Origin: Paenibacillus cymbidii
GTDB lineage: Bacteria > Bacillota > Bacilli > Paenibacillales > NBRC-103111
DNA length: 64,000 nucleotides
Reading direction: 5' to 3'
Assembly (NCBI RefSeq): GCF_004764705.1
Contig: NZ_SHLX01000021.1
Span: 99,853 to 163,852 of the forward strand
Part shown: in pieces, positions 9,403 to 17,705 of the stretch
How the letters are laid out: the number at the start of each line of letters is the position of its first letter
Position numbering within the stretch: the stretch's first letter is position 1
Notes under the pieces: generated by a model
Database searches by the model: none
Told to the model about the DNA's origin: nothing
Seen by the model: the letters and a program-made list of their open reading frames with translations, nothing else
Position numbers and translations under genes: made by a program

Positions 9403-9457
9403 AGTATATAGTCGCGCCTTGCCGTGCTACATGATATATATTGCGGGCGATTGATAC
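9403..9457 (-). promoter_or_regulatory. Exporter promoter with putative YesN operator, copy 1
   Basis: Reading leftward, a 29-bp motif (9429-9457) is followed after exactly 20 bases by the -10 box TATACT (9403-9408). On the plus strand the motif begins ACATGATATATATTGC and ends TGATAC. The same motif with the same 20-base gap lies at 17645-17699, before the locus 1 solute-binding protein gene. The motif therefore covers the -35 region, the usual place for an AraC-type activator. The regulator gene at 9467-10516 starts translation beyond it and ends nine bases from it. Confidence 0.65.
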
Positions 9458-9466
9458 ATTTTGCTG

Positions 9467-10516
9467 CTATCGAATCAACCGAATGTAATCCGTGGGGGAC
9501 AAGCCGAAGTGTTTTTTGAAGGTGCGGGAAAAGTGTGCGTATTCCTCGTAACCGACCTGCGAGCAAATCGTTTGCAGCTTGGCGTCGGGAGCGCCCATCA
9601 GTTGCTTCGCTTTGTTCAACCGGTATTCGGTCAAATAGCGGATAAAATTGCGATCGGTTTCCGCCTTGAACGTGCGGCTCAAATAGAAAACCGAAATGCC
9701 GAGGTCGTCCGCCACATGCTGCAATTGCAGGTCCATCCGGAAATAGTTGCGCTCGATGTAATCGATCGCCCGTTCGGCGATCAGCCGCGCCGCCCAGTTC
9801 CGCCGGGTGCCCAGTTCTTCGACGATCGACAGCAAATAACGTTCCAGAATGTCGATGTTCCGTTCGCCGTCCTGCGTAAATTCCAGCCGCGCGCTCATGT
9901 CGATCCCGCTGAGCTCCCGTTTCTGCTGCCGCTCCGCCGCAAGCATGTCGACGAAGGTGGCGAACATGTCCTTCATCGATAGATGTGCGCCCATGTAGGT
10001 CGCGGCAAGCTCGAAAAACCGGCGAACATGCTGCTTCACCTTGGCAGCGTCCAGAGTGGCGATCGCTTCCATCGTTTGCTGCACGTGCTCTTTTTCGATC
10101 CGCAGCCACTGGAGCTGATCGTTCACCAGCCCGCTCGCCCGGTTGATCCGGTTGCGGACCCGGTGCAGCGTCTGGATCAGTTCGTCGGTATCGATCGGCT
10201 TCAGCAAATATTCGGAAACGCCAAGCCGCATCGCTTGTTTGGCATAAGCGAAATCGTCATATCCGGACAATATGACGATTTCGAAGGCAAGGCCTCTTGT
10301 ATTCATTTCTTCGATGAAGCTCAAGCCGTCCATCACGGGCATGCGGATGTCGGTGATAACGATCTGGGGAGAAATTTGCTGCAGCAGCTGCAGCGCATCC
10401 GCCCCGTCCTTCGCTTCGCCGACAATGGCAAATTCGCGATCGGTGGCGGAATCGATAATTTTTTTCAAGCTTTGGCGAATAATTTTTTCGTCTTCCACGA
10501 TCATGACCTGGATCAT
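9467..10516 (-). CDS. YesN-type response regulator with AraC DNA-binding domain (locus 1)
   Basis: A 349-residue two-component response regulator. ATG 10516 is chosen because GGGGGGC lies just upstream and the receiver domain starts immediately; the frame's upstream extension has no domain. The receiver domain (1-120) has the acidic pair in IVEDE, the phospho-acceptor Asp56 in VITDIRMP, and Lys106 in YLLKPID. A helical linker of about 130 residues follows, then an AraC helix-turn-helix pair (about 255-349) ending in HFSRTFKKHFGLSPTDYIRLIR. It is the last gene of the locus 1 importer operon and lies far from the two YesM kinases that begin the locus. It probably binds the shared motif at 9429 and 17671 and activates importer and exporter operons when the sugar signal is sensed; this pairing is an inference. 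Confidence 0.93.
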   Translation of the reverse strand: MIQVMIVEDEKIIRQSLKKIIDSATDREFAIVGEAKDGADALQLLQQISPQIVITDIRMPVMDGLSFIEEMNTRGLAFEIVILSGYDDFAYAKQAMRLGVSEYLLKPIDTDELIQTLHRVRNRINRASGLVNDQLQWLRIEKEHVQQTMEAIATLDAAKVKQHVRRFFELAATYMGAHLSMKDMFATFVDMLAAERQQKRELSGIDMSARLEFTQDGERNIDILERYLLSIVEELGTRRNWAARLIAERAIDYIERNYFRMDLQLQHVADDLGISVFYLSRTFKAETDRNFIRYLTEYRLNKAKQLMGAPDAKLQTICSQVGYEEYAHFSRTFKKHFGLSPTDYIRLIR

Positions 10517-10553
10517 AGAATAGCCCCCCTGGTAATGTCGGCCGGTCCCCCTA

Positions 10554-12011
10554 TTATGGAAGCGCGATGCCCGCTTTGTCCAGCAGGTCTTGCCAGGTAA
10601 GCATTTCCGGCCGCTTCGCGCCGCAGGAGAACGGATTGGTGACGGCGACAAGCCGCTCCTCCTCCGTATGGCGAATGTCGAAGCGCCGCCACACATAGTC
10701 GCGCTCCCTCCAGTCGAAGCGGAAGTCGAAGGTCTGCGTTTCCTCGCGAATGCGCCAGGCTTCGATTTCCGCGCCGTTCTCGACGACGCGCAGCGTGCAT
10801 CCCGCCGCGCCAGTGACGGTCAGTTGGCAATGAACCGTACGATCCGCCGCCAAGTTCAGCGCTTCCGTCAAATCGTCGCCGAAGGTGAACGATTTGCCGC
10901 CAACGGTGCAGCTCACGGTCAACTCCGGTCCCCGCGAGATGTACACGCGGCCTTGGCGTACGGCGGCCAGGATCGCCTGCGCCGACAACCGTTCCGCATA
11001 CACATGCGTGGTCGGATCGCCGATCGTTTGCGGCTTGTCGCTGAAGTCGGTCCGATCGGTCGGCAAATAATGCGTATCCGATCCGCCGATGCCGGTAATG
11101 CGATAGCCGTCGTTCCACAGCGCCGTCCACAGCCGGAGCGTCCGCTCCTGTACGGCGGCCCGGCTGAGAATGCACGGGTAATGAAACACTTCCAGCGCAT
11201 CCAGCGCGGCAAGCGGCGTTTCCGGATAACGCCACGCGAACCGGCCGAGCATCGGATGATTGATCGAACACAGCGCGCCTTGCGCGGCCGCTTCGGCAAA
11301 CAGGCGGTTCTGCCCTTCCTGCGTGCGCATGCCGCCGTCCGGCGCGTCGGTTCCCCAGCAATCGAGCGGCCGCTTCAGGCCGAGCGCGTTCCAGTCTCCC
11401 CTGCCGAACGAAGTGAGCTCCATGCCGGGAATGGCGAGCGGCTTGCCTGTCGGCCACGACGCGGGAAGCAAATTATGTTCGGTAGCGACAAAAAAATCGA
11501 GCCCCAGCCGCTCCGCAAGCTCCATCGTCGCTTCGGGCGTCATCTTGCCGTCGGAAAGCACCGTGTGACTGTGGAAGTCGCCGCGGTACCAGCGCTGCCC
11601 TTCCTCGCGGACCCGCTCCCATTCGTAAGCGCCGTCCGCCCAGCAATCCCGCTCGGGCAACGGTTCGATCGCCTCCGGCAGCTCGCCTTCTCCGCATTCC
11701 CATTCCAGCGTGAACAGGCCCTGCGGCTGCAGCCGCGGAAAGTCGAGCTTCCAGGCGCCTGCGGCAATTTCCCCCGGTATGGCCAAATAACTCGTATACG
11801 CCAGATCACTATGCAGCAGCGCTTCCCGCGGCGACTCGGCGTCCAGATGGACAAACCGCAGCCGGCCGGCGGGGTCCGTAACGCGAATGTCGATCCACGT
11901 GCGATCGGCTTCATAAGCGAAGCGCAGCCGCATCCAATCGCTTCGTTGGTCGACCCGGAACGAAACGGACGAATCGGCAGGCTGCAGACGAAATTCCTCT
12001 TTGCGCCGCAC
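10554..12011 (-). CDS. CehA/McbA-type PHP-domain metallohydrolase
   Basis: A 485-residue predicted cytosolic metal-dependent hydrolase. The start is GTG 12011, preceded by AGGGGGAAA. Residues 1-135 form a beta-rich N-terminal domain. The PHP domain begins at DFHSHTVLSDG (His147, His149, Asp154). It continues with ATEHN, PGMELTS, INHPML and GGSDTHYLP, which supply the His, Glu and Asp ligands of a di- or trinuclear metal site. This motif order matches the CehA/McbA group, whose members hydrolyse esters, carbamates or phosphoesters. There is no signal peptide. It lies between the heparinase-family gene and the response regulator of locus 1, so it may act on an imported oligosaccharide or its substituent. 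The true substrate is unknown. Confidence 0.82.
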   Translation of the reverse strand: MRRKEEFRLQPADSSVSFRVDQRSDWMRLRFAYEADRTWIDIRVTDPAGRLRFVHLDAESPREALLHSDLAYTSYLAIPGEIAAGAWKLDFPRLQPQGLFTLEWECGEGELPEAIEPLPERDCWADGAYEWERVREEGQRWYRGDFHSHTVLSDGKMTPEATMELAERLGLDFFVATEHNLLPASWPTGKPLAIPGMELTSFGRGDWNALGLKRPLDCWGTDAPDGGMRTQEGQNRLFAEAAAQGALCSINHPMLGRFAWRYPETPLAALDALEVFHYPCILSRAAVQERTLRLWTALWNDGYRITGIGGSDTHYLPTDRTDFSDKPQTIGDPTTHVYAERLSAQAILAAVRQGRVYISRGPELTVSCTVGGKSFTFGDDLTEALNLAADRTVHCQLTVTGAAGCTLRVVENGAEIEAWRIREETQTFDFRFDWRERDYVWRRFDIRHTEEERLVAVTNPFSCGAKRPEMLTWQDLLDKAGIALP

Positions 12012-12038
12012 TCTTTTTCCCCCTATCGGCGTTGTTGG

Positions 12039-14063
12039 TTATACCGGCGACTTGGTTAGCGTCAATCCGCCATCCTGCCATACCGCCTGATACGGCACGC
12101 CGTCCAGCCGGAACGAGCAGCGCACGGCGTCGGCATCGGCCGTGACGGCAATTTCGCCCGTCTCGGGCAAGCTTGCGCCGGGGCGGCTCGGCACGATCAG
12201 CGTCGCGTAAGCGCGCCGCTCATGCTCGCGCGAATAGTCGCGCAGGCACATCCGGGTGGACGGCCGGGACTGGTCCAGATGGTCGGACACTTTGCCGGCC
12301 AGCAGCTCGCCGACCAAGTTGCCCGACGTATGGACGAGCACATTCGCTTGTCCCTCGTCGGTCGTAGATGCGCCCGTTCGCGAACGGTTCATTTCCACAC
12401 GCAATGAATCGAAGTGGTAATACAGCTGCACGCTGTAAACCGGGTCGTCCGAAGCTACCGAATCTAGTACGAGCAGAAACCGTTGTTCGATCATCGCAAG
12501 CAGCCGCCGGTGAATGACCGGCTCGTAGTTCCGATGCATGCCCGCGACAGCCGTGAAGTCGTCCGCTTCGTACACCGCTTCGATGACGCCGGGCTTCTGC
12601 GGCCCGTAGCGCCACGACGAGATCAGATCGTAAGGCTCCCGATGGTTGATCGTGAGCGTATTGTGCCAGGTCGCCGATTTGAACAAGCGACGGTCCTCGT
12701 CTTCCCGGTAGCAGAACCGGCCCGGGTCGACAACAAGCGGACGGCCGTATGCCGTAAAGTCGAATCCGGTCGGGTCCTGGTGCGAATGCCCGCCCTCCAC
12801 CGGCGTCCGGCAGGTGAAGAAGACGCTGAGCGCTTCGCGCTCCCACGACGTTCTCATCATGAATTGGTGCAATTCATACTGTCGGTTCGTCATGGGCAGA
12901 TCGATGCCGCCGCCTTGCCCGTCCATCGCCTTCATCGCGGCAAGCAGCGGTTCGAGCTCGTCAATCTGCCACATCAGCCCGAAGTTGCCGCGCAGCGCGC
13001 CCCAAACCTGCTCCTTGCCCGCCAGCTTGGCGAACAGCTCGATCCACTCGAGCCGGCCGAATGCCGGATACGTGTCCAGCACGCCGTAAACCGCCGCCAG
13101 ATTGGCGTCCGAGTCGCCCCAGGGAACAATCGTGCCCGTCGGGCGGAAGGCATGAATCGCATACTCGACAGCTGCGGCAACCCGCTTCGTATAATCGTCC
13201 GAAAAGGATAGACCGTGCCGGCCGGCAATCACGATCGGCAAGGAAAGCCAGCTTAAGCAGCCGCTGTGATAGGATGGGTTGCCTTCGATATGGCCGCCGC
13301 TGTTCGTCATCTGCGCCGCCGCGCAGCGCTCCAGCTCGTGCATCGCTTGTTTGATCCAGGCTTGCGAGCTGCGAAGCTCGGGGAACAGGAACGACAAGTA
13401 AAGCAGTCCTGTATTTTCCATAATATAGTGATTGCTTACCGCTTTGGGATGGAGAATCGGGCACGCTTTCGCCAGCAATTCGCCATGCTTGTAGATGCTG
13501 ACCACGAGCTCGGCCAACGAATCCGGCGTCAAAAATTCGAACAAATGTTCGACTATCGTCGGCCAGCTCGCAAACATGCGAATGCCGCTGGACAACGCGT
13601 TCCACGGGTGGATGCCGCGATAAATCCGGAACACTTCCGCCTCGTCCTCGGGAACGCCGGGGTACGGACAGACGGCTATCCAGTGGAACGCTTCCTGAAT
13701 AACTTTTTCCGCATAGCGCCGGTCCCCGGTCAGCAAATACGCCTTCGCCAGTGTATTCCAATGGCCCATCCGGTTGAGGCCTACCACATACTCCGCGTCA
13801 AAGAACGGGTCGGCGAACCAGTCGGGGGGATTGCCCACGAAATGGCGGTTCGGCGATCCCGGCAAATGCAGGTTGCCCTGCACGGCCTCATTCGCGGATT
13901 GCACCAATTGCTCCACTTCCTGCGGAAATTCGGCGCGAATATAGGCGGCTCGCTCCTCGTTGGTCCACCCGCGCTTGCGGTCGATATCGGCCAATCTGCG
14001 CTTTACCTGCTCATAAAACTGTTCCTTGGAAACCGGTGTCGTCAGCACATCCTGCAAGTTCAT
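12039..14063 (-). CDS. Heparinase II/III family protein (locus 1)
   Basis: A 674-residue protein without signal peptide; ATG 14063 follows AAAAGGGAGA. Residues about 50-390 are mainly helical, matching the alpha/alpha-toroid domain of uronate polysaccharide lyases, with NRHFVGNPPDWF and SNHYIMENTGLLYLSF. Residues about 400-600 give the heparinase II/III beta-sandwich signature: GGHSHQDPTGFDFTAYGRPL, VDPGRFCYREDEDRRLFKS and ATWHNTLTINHREPYD. In this superfamily (PL12, PL15, PL17, PL21) a Tyr or His removes a proton at C5 of a uronic acid and the chain breaks by beta-elimination. Lack of a signal peptide suggests it acts on imported oligosaccharides in the cytoplasm. It directly follows the two permease genes in the operon. 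The exact polysaccharide is unknown. Confidence 0.85.
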   Translation of the reverse strand: MNLQDVLTTPVSKEQFYEQVKRRLADIDRKRGWTNEERAAYIRAEFPQEVEQLVQSANEAVQGNLHLPGSPNRHFVGNPPDWFADPFFDAEYVVGLNRMGHWNTLAKAYLLTGDRRYAEKVIQEAFHWIAVCPYPGVPEDEAEVFRIYRGIHPWNALSSGIRMFASWPTIVEHLFEFLTPDSLAELVVSIYKHGELLAKACPILHPKAVSNHYIMENTGLLYLSFLFPELRSSQAWIKQAMHELERCAAAQMTNSGGHIEGNPSYHSGCLSWLSLPIVIAGRHGLSFSDDYTKRVAAAVEYAIHAFRPTGTIVPWGDSDANLAAVYGVLDTYPAFGRLEWIELFAKLAGKEQVWGALRGNFGLMWQIDELEPLLAAMKAMDGQGGGIDLPMTNRQYELHQFMMRTSWEREALSVFFTCRTPVEGGHSHQDPTGFDFTAYGRPLVVDPGRFCYREDEDRRLFKSATWHNTLTINHREPYDLISSWRYGPQKPGVIEAVYEADDFTAVAGMHRNYEPVIHRRLLAMIEQRFLLVLDSVASDDPVYSVQLYYHFDSLRVEMNRSRTGASTTDEGQANVLVHTSGNLVGELLAGKVSDHLDQSRPSTRMCLRDYSREHERRAYATLIVPSRPGASLPETGEIAVTADADAVRCSFRLDGVPYQAVWQDGGLTLTKSPV

Positions 14064-14090
14064 GCGGCCGTCTCCCTTTTCGATAGATAG

Positions 14091-14957
14091 TTATTCTTTC
14101 AACGATCCGAGCATCGCGCCCTTGACAAAATATTTCTGCAGGAACGGATACACGATCAAGATCGGCACCGTAACGAACAGCGTGATGCCCGCTTTTACCA
14201 TCTCCGGCGTTTTGATCGCCATGTCGAAGCCGGCCCCGTTCAGGGCGGCATCGCTGTCGATGACCAAGCTGCGCAGCACGATTTGCAGCGGCATCATCTT
14301 GGCGTCGCGCAAGTAGATCAACGCCCCGAAGTAAGCATTCCACTGGCCCACGGCATGGAACAGGGCAATCGTCGCCAGAACCGGTTTGGACAAGGGGATG
14401 ACGATGCGCCCCATAATCCCGTATTCCGAACACCCGTCCAGCTTGGCCGAATCGAACATTTCCGACGAGATGCCCTGGAAGAAAGATTTCATAATGACGA
14501 TGTAGAAGGCGCCCGTCGCGCCGGGAATCATCAGCGCCCACAGCGTATTTTCCATGCCGAGCGCACGAACGGTCAAATAACCGGGAATGAGCGGGATCGA
14601 AAAAATGAACGTGGCAATAATCGCTTTCAGCAGCGCTTTGCGGCCCTTCATGTTGCTTCTCGACAGCGGATACGCGGTCATCGCGCTTAACACCAGCGTA
14701 ATCAAGGTGCCGACCACCGTAATGTACACCGTGATGCCGAACGATCGCCACAACCGTTTGATTTGGAAAATCGTTTCGTAAACGTCGAGGTTGAAGCCGA
14801 TCGGCCAAAAAATGACCCGTTCTTCGGCTACCGGCTTCGCGTCGCTGAGCGAAATCGCCAGGAGATGAATCATCGGCGCAATCATCGAGAAGCTGATCAC
14901 AATCAGCACGGCGCTCAGCGCGATTTGGAACGGGCGGTCGTGTTTGAAATCCAGCAT
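14091..14957 (-). CDS. Carbohydrate ABC importer permease, LplC/YtcP type (locus 1)
   Basis: A 288-residue integral membrane protein with six predicted helices. ATG 14957 follows AAGGAGAGGA. The sequence starts with a hydrophobic helix after FQIALSAVLIVISFSMIAPM and ends with the family motif VYPFLQKYFVKGAMLGSLKE. The EAA loop that docks the ATPase reads EYGIMGRIVIPLSKPVLATIALF, near residue 190. The pairing with a larger solute-binding protein and an LplB-type partner is typical of oligosaccharide (for example galacturonide, xylan or alginate fragment) importers in Paenibacillaceae. No ATPase gene is present in the window; such systems normally share MsmX/MsmK-type ATPases encoded elsewhere. 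Confidence 0.93.
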   Translation of the reverse strand: MLDFKHDRPFQIALSAVLIVISFSMIAPMIHLLAISLSDAKPVAEERVIFWPIGFNLDVYETIFQIKRLWRSFGITVYITVVGTLITLVLSAMTAYPLSRSNMKGRKALLKAIIATFIFSIPLIPGYLTVRALGMENTLWALMIPGATGAFYIVIMKSFFQGISSEMFDSAKLDGCSEYGIMGRIVIPLSKPVLATIALFHAVGQWNAYFGALIYLRDAKMMPLQIVLRSLVIDSDAALNGAGFDMAIKTPEMVKAGITLFVTVPILIVYPFLQKYFVKGAMLGSLKE

Positions 14958-14976
14958 CGACTTCCTCTCCTTTTCT

Positions 14977-15885
14977 CTAGTAGATACTTTCTCCCGTTGT
15001 CCGTTTGCTGAGATTGTTCAGACCGAGGATGAGGACCAGACCGATGACCGATTTGAACAGGCCGATCGCCGTCGTATAGCTGAATTGCGCGCTCAGCAAG
15101 CCGACGCGGTACACATAGGTGTCGATCACTTCGCCTTTGTCGAAGTTGAGCGGGTTGAGGAACACGAGAATTTGCTCCACGTTGGCGTCCAGCACGTTGC
15201 CGATCCGCAGCAGGAACAGCACGACGATCGCCGGCATGATGGACGGCAGCGTAATCGACCACATTTGCCGCCAACGGCCCGCGCCGTCGACCATCGCGGC
15301 TTCGTACAGGTTCGGATTGATGCCGGCCAGCGCAGCCAAATAAATAATCATGCCCCAGCCGACTTCTTTCCATAAGCCCGAGGCGATAATAACGCTCTTG
15401 AAATACTTCGAGTCGGTCAAAAATTCGATTTCGGCGACGCCGAACCACCTGTCGAGCAGTTGGTTGAGAAACCCGCCCGATTGCAGCAAATTGATGAAGA
15501 TCGAACCGACGATAATCCAGGAAAGGAAATGGGGCAAATACAGCAGCGTTTGCACCGACCGCTTCAGCCACATGACCCGCAGCTCGTTCAGCATCAGCGC
15601 AAGAATCAGCGGTCCCGGGAAACCGATCAGGATGGACAGGAAGCTGAGCACGACCGTATTGGACAAAATATGGTAAAACTCCTCGTAAGTGAACATTCGC
15701 GAGAAGTACTTGAAGCCTACCCAAGGACTGTCGATGATGCCCGCAAACACATTGTAATTTTTAAAAGCGATTACGTTGCCGAGCATCGGCACGTATTTGA
15801 ACGTAATAAAATAGATCAATCCCGGCAATACGATGATCCAGAGCGCCAGGGAATCGCTTCTCAGCCATTTGTTCATCAAGCGCAT
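14977..15885 (-). CDS. Carbohydrate ABC importer permease, LplB type (locus 1)
   Basis: A 302-residue membrane protein with six predicted helices and the LplB/YteP opening LALWIIVLPGLIYFITFKYVPMLGN. ATG 15885 has GGAGAGGA upstream. The EAA loop appears as NLYEAAMVDGAGRWRQMWSITLPSI, and the protein ends NNLSKRTTGESIY, characteristic of this subgroup. It forms the transmembrane pore with the permease encoded next; the pair is preceded by its binding-protein gene. The locus 3 permease at 42184 is a close paralogue with the same ends, which suggests the two loci arose by duplication of a transporter module. Confidence 0.93.
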   Translation of the reverse strand: MRLMNKWLRSDSLALWIIVLPGLIYFITFKYVPMLGNVIAFKNYNVFAGIIDSPWVGFKYFSRMFTYEEFYHILSNTVVLSFLSILIGFPGPLILALMLNELRVMWLKRSVQTLLYLPHFLSWIIVGSIFINLLQSGGFLNQLLDRWFGVAEIEFLTDSKYFKSVIIASGLWKEVGWGMIIYLAALAGINPNLYEAAMVDGAGRWRQMWSITLPSIMPAIVVLFLLRIGNVLDANVEQILVFLNPLNFDKGEVIDTYVYRVGLLSAQFSYTTAIGLFKSVIGLVLILGLNNLSKRTTGESIY

Positions 15886-15959
15886 GTTGGGATCCTCTCC
15901 GATCAGAACGGGCCGGCCCGTACCAGGGACCGACCCGTGACCTCACTTGTATAAGCGGC

Positions 15960-17567
15960 TTAATTGCCGTAGAACGATTTGTGCCAGTCGGTTGCGATTT
16001 TGATCATGCTGTCGCCGCCGCGTTTTTTCCATTCGGCAACGAAGCTGTCGAATGCCTGATCCACGCTTTCCTTGCCGGTAATCGCTTTGGCGAACATATC
16101 CGCAAACAACGTGCCGGTTGCCGCCGATGCGGCCAATTCCGGTTTCTCCTTGATGATATCGAAGGCAGGCAGATCGAGGCTTTCGTCCTTGCCCGCGCTC
16201 TTCGACGCCTTGGCGAAGCCGTCGGCGATGACCGATCCTACCGGCGAAAGCGCAAGCACTTCTTTATCCTCGTAGCCGACGCCGCGCGGATTGAGCAGCA
16301 AGGTGAAAATTTGGCTCTCGTTGCTTGGCAGCTTCGCATACGCTTTATCCAGGCCGTCGAACGACACTTTGCCGTCCGTTTTCTTGTAGTTGGTGCCTTC
16401 GATGCCGAAGTGGAAGAAATCCTGCAGCTGCTGGTTCGTATAGGCCATATCAAAATATTTCAAAATCATTTCCGGGTTTTTCACTTTGCTCGGAATGACG
16501 CTGACATAATAAATGCCCGACTTCTTGCCACGGAGGAAATCGCCGCCCGGCCCTTTCGGCGCCGCTGCCAGCCCGATCACGCTTGTATTGTTCTCGTCGC
16601 CGGCAACTTTTTTCGCCCAGCCCGAGTAGTTGGCCGCGTCATGCAGCCAAGCGCCGGCTTTGCCCGTGGAAATCATGTTGTCCCAGTCGGCGGCTTTGTT
16701 GGTGAACATGTTCTTGTTGACATAACCTTTGTCGTACATGTCTTTCCAGAACTTGACCGCATCCTTCATCCCGGGCGTAATCATCGACGGAACGAATTGA
16801 CCGTCCTTCATCACCCACATCGTCGGATGGACGCCGAACGAACCGAAGAACAGCTCGCTGTAGCTCATTTGTTCGCGGTAAGCGAAGCCGACGGCATCCT
16901 TCTTGTTGTTCTTCACCCATTCGAAAAACTTGAGCCATTCGTCGTTGGTCGTCGGCTCGTTCATTCCCGCTTCCTTCATCCAATCCTTGCGGTAATAAAT
17001 GAGCCGCGTATCCGGATTCGGCCACATGGACGGTATGCCGTAAATTTTGCCGTTTTTCGAAACGAGCGGGCTTTTCCAAACGGCATCCGGAATCGCTTTC
17101 TTCAAGTTGGGCGCATATTTGTCGAGCAGCGGGGTCAAGTCCGTAAAGGCGCCCTGGTCGACAGCCCCCGCGTTGACCGGAGCGCTGATGCCGTCGGTGC
17201 GGATGACATCGGGCAAATCGCCGGAAGCGAAACGAACCGCCAGTTGCTTGTTCGTCTCCTCGCCGCCCGGAAGGAACTCGTAGCTGAGCTCATACCCGGT
17301 TAACTTCTGCAGCTGCTTGACGTATACATTGTCCTTCGTTTGACTGACCGAATTGAAATCCGGCACGGTGGGGTTTACCAGCAGAAAGCTGATTTTTTTC
17401 GGCCCTTCCGGCGCCGCTGTTGGAGCTGCCGAAGATTTGGATGCACCCGGCGACGTCGACGAAGCCGCAGGCGTGTTGTCTTTCTTGCTGCTGCAAGCAG
17501 CCAGCAAACCGCCGAGCACCATGGTTGCAGCGAGCAAAGACACTGCGCTTTTCTTGGATCCGACCAT
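15960..17567 (-). CDS. Extracellular solute-binding lipoprotein, LplA type (locus 1)
   Basis: A 535-residue sugar-binding lipoprotein. The start is taken as ATG 17567, ten bases after GGGGGA; an ATG at 17576 would add three residues. The signal sequence ends GGLLAACSSKKD, with the lipidated Cys in the lipobox LAAC, followed by an Ala/Ser/Pro/Thr linker. The mature domain is long, as for binding proteins that deliver oligosaccharides to LplB/LplC permeases. Its end, SFVAEWKKRGGDSMIKIATDWHKSFYGN, is nearly shared with the locus 3 binding protein. It is the first gene of the importer operon and has a TATACT promoter at 17645-17650 with the putative YesN operator upstream. Confidence 0.93.
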   Translation of the reverse strand: MVGSKKSAVSLLAATMVLGGLLAACSSKKDNTPAASSTSPGASKSSAAPTAAPEGPKKISFLLVNPTVPDFNSVSQTKDNVYVKQLQKLTGYELSYEFLPGGEETNKQLAVRFASGDLPDVIRTDGISAPVNAGAVDQGAFTDLTPLLDKYAPNLKKAIPDAVWKSPLVSKNGKIYGIPSMWPNPDTRLIYYRKDWMKEAGMNEPTTNDEWLKFFEWVKNNKKDAVGFAYREQMSYSELFFGSFGVHPTMWVMKDGQFVPSMITPGMKDAVKFWKDMYDKGYVNKNMFTNKAADWDNMISTGKAGAWLHDAANYSGWAKKVAGDENNTSVIGLAAAPKGPGGDFLRGKKSGIYYVSVIPSKVKNPEMILKYFDMAYTNQQLQDFFHFGIEGTNYKKTDGKVSFDGLDKAYAKLPSNESQIFTLLLNPRGVGYEDKEVLALSPVGSVIADGFAKASKSAGKDESLDLPAFDIIKEKPELAASAATGTLFADMFAKAITGKESVDQAFDSFVAEWKKRGGDSMIKIATDWHKSFYGN

Positions 17568-17644
17568 TGTTTGCATGTCCCCCTTCTGATTGTAGATCGC
17601 CGTCAACGGTTGCGTCTGGCCTTCCGTCAACGGGGATATCATTA

Positions 17645-17699
17645 AGTATACGAATTCGGGGTACGCTCGAACATGATATATATTGCAGCGAAATGATAC
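17645..17699 (-). promoter_or_regulatory. Locus 1 importer promoter with putative YesN operator, copy 2
   Basis: The -10 box TATACT (17645-17650) is followed, 20 bases further upstream, by the 29-bp motif 17671-17699. Its first 16 plus-strand bases, ACATGATATATATTGC, are identical to 9429-9444, and the outer TGATAC block is also identical with the same internal spacing. It lies in the gap between the kinase gene end (17706) and the binding-protein start. Confidence 0.65.
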
Positions 17700-17705
17700 T
17701 TCTTG

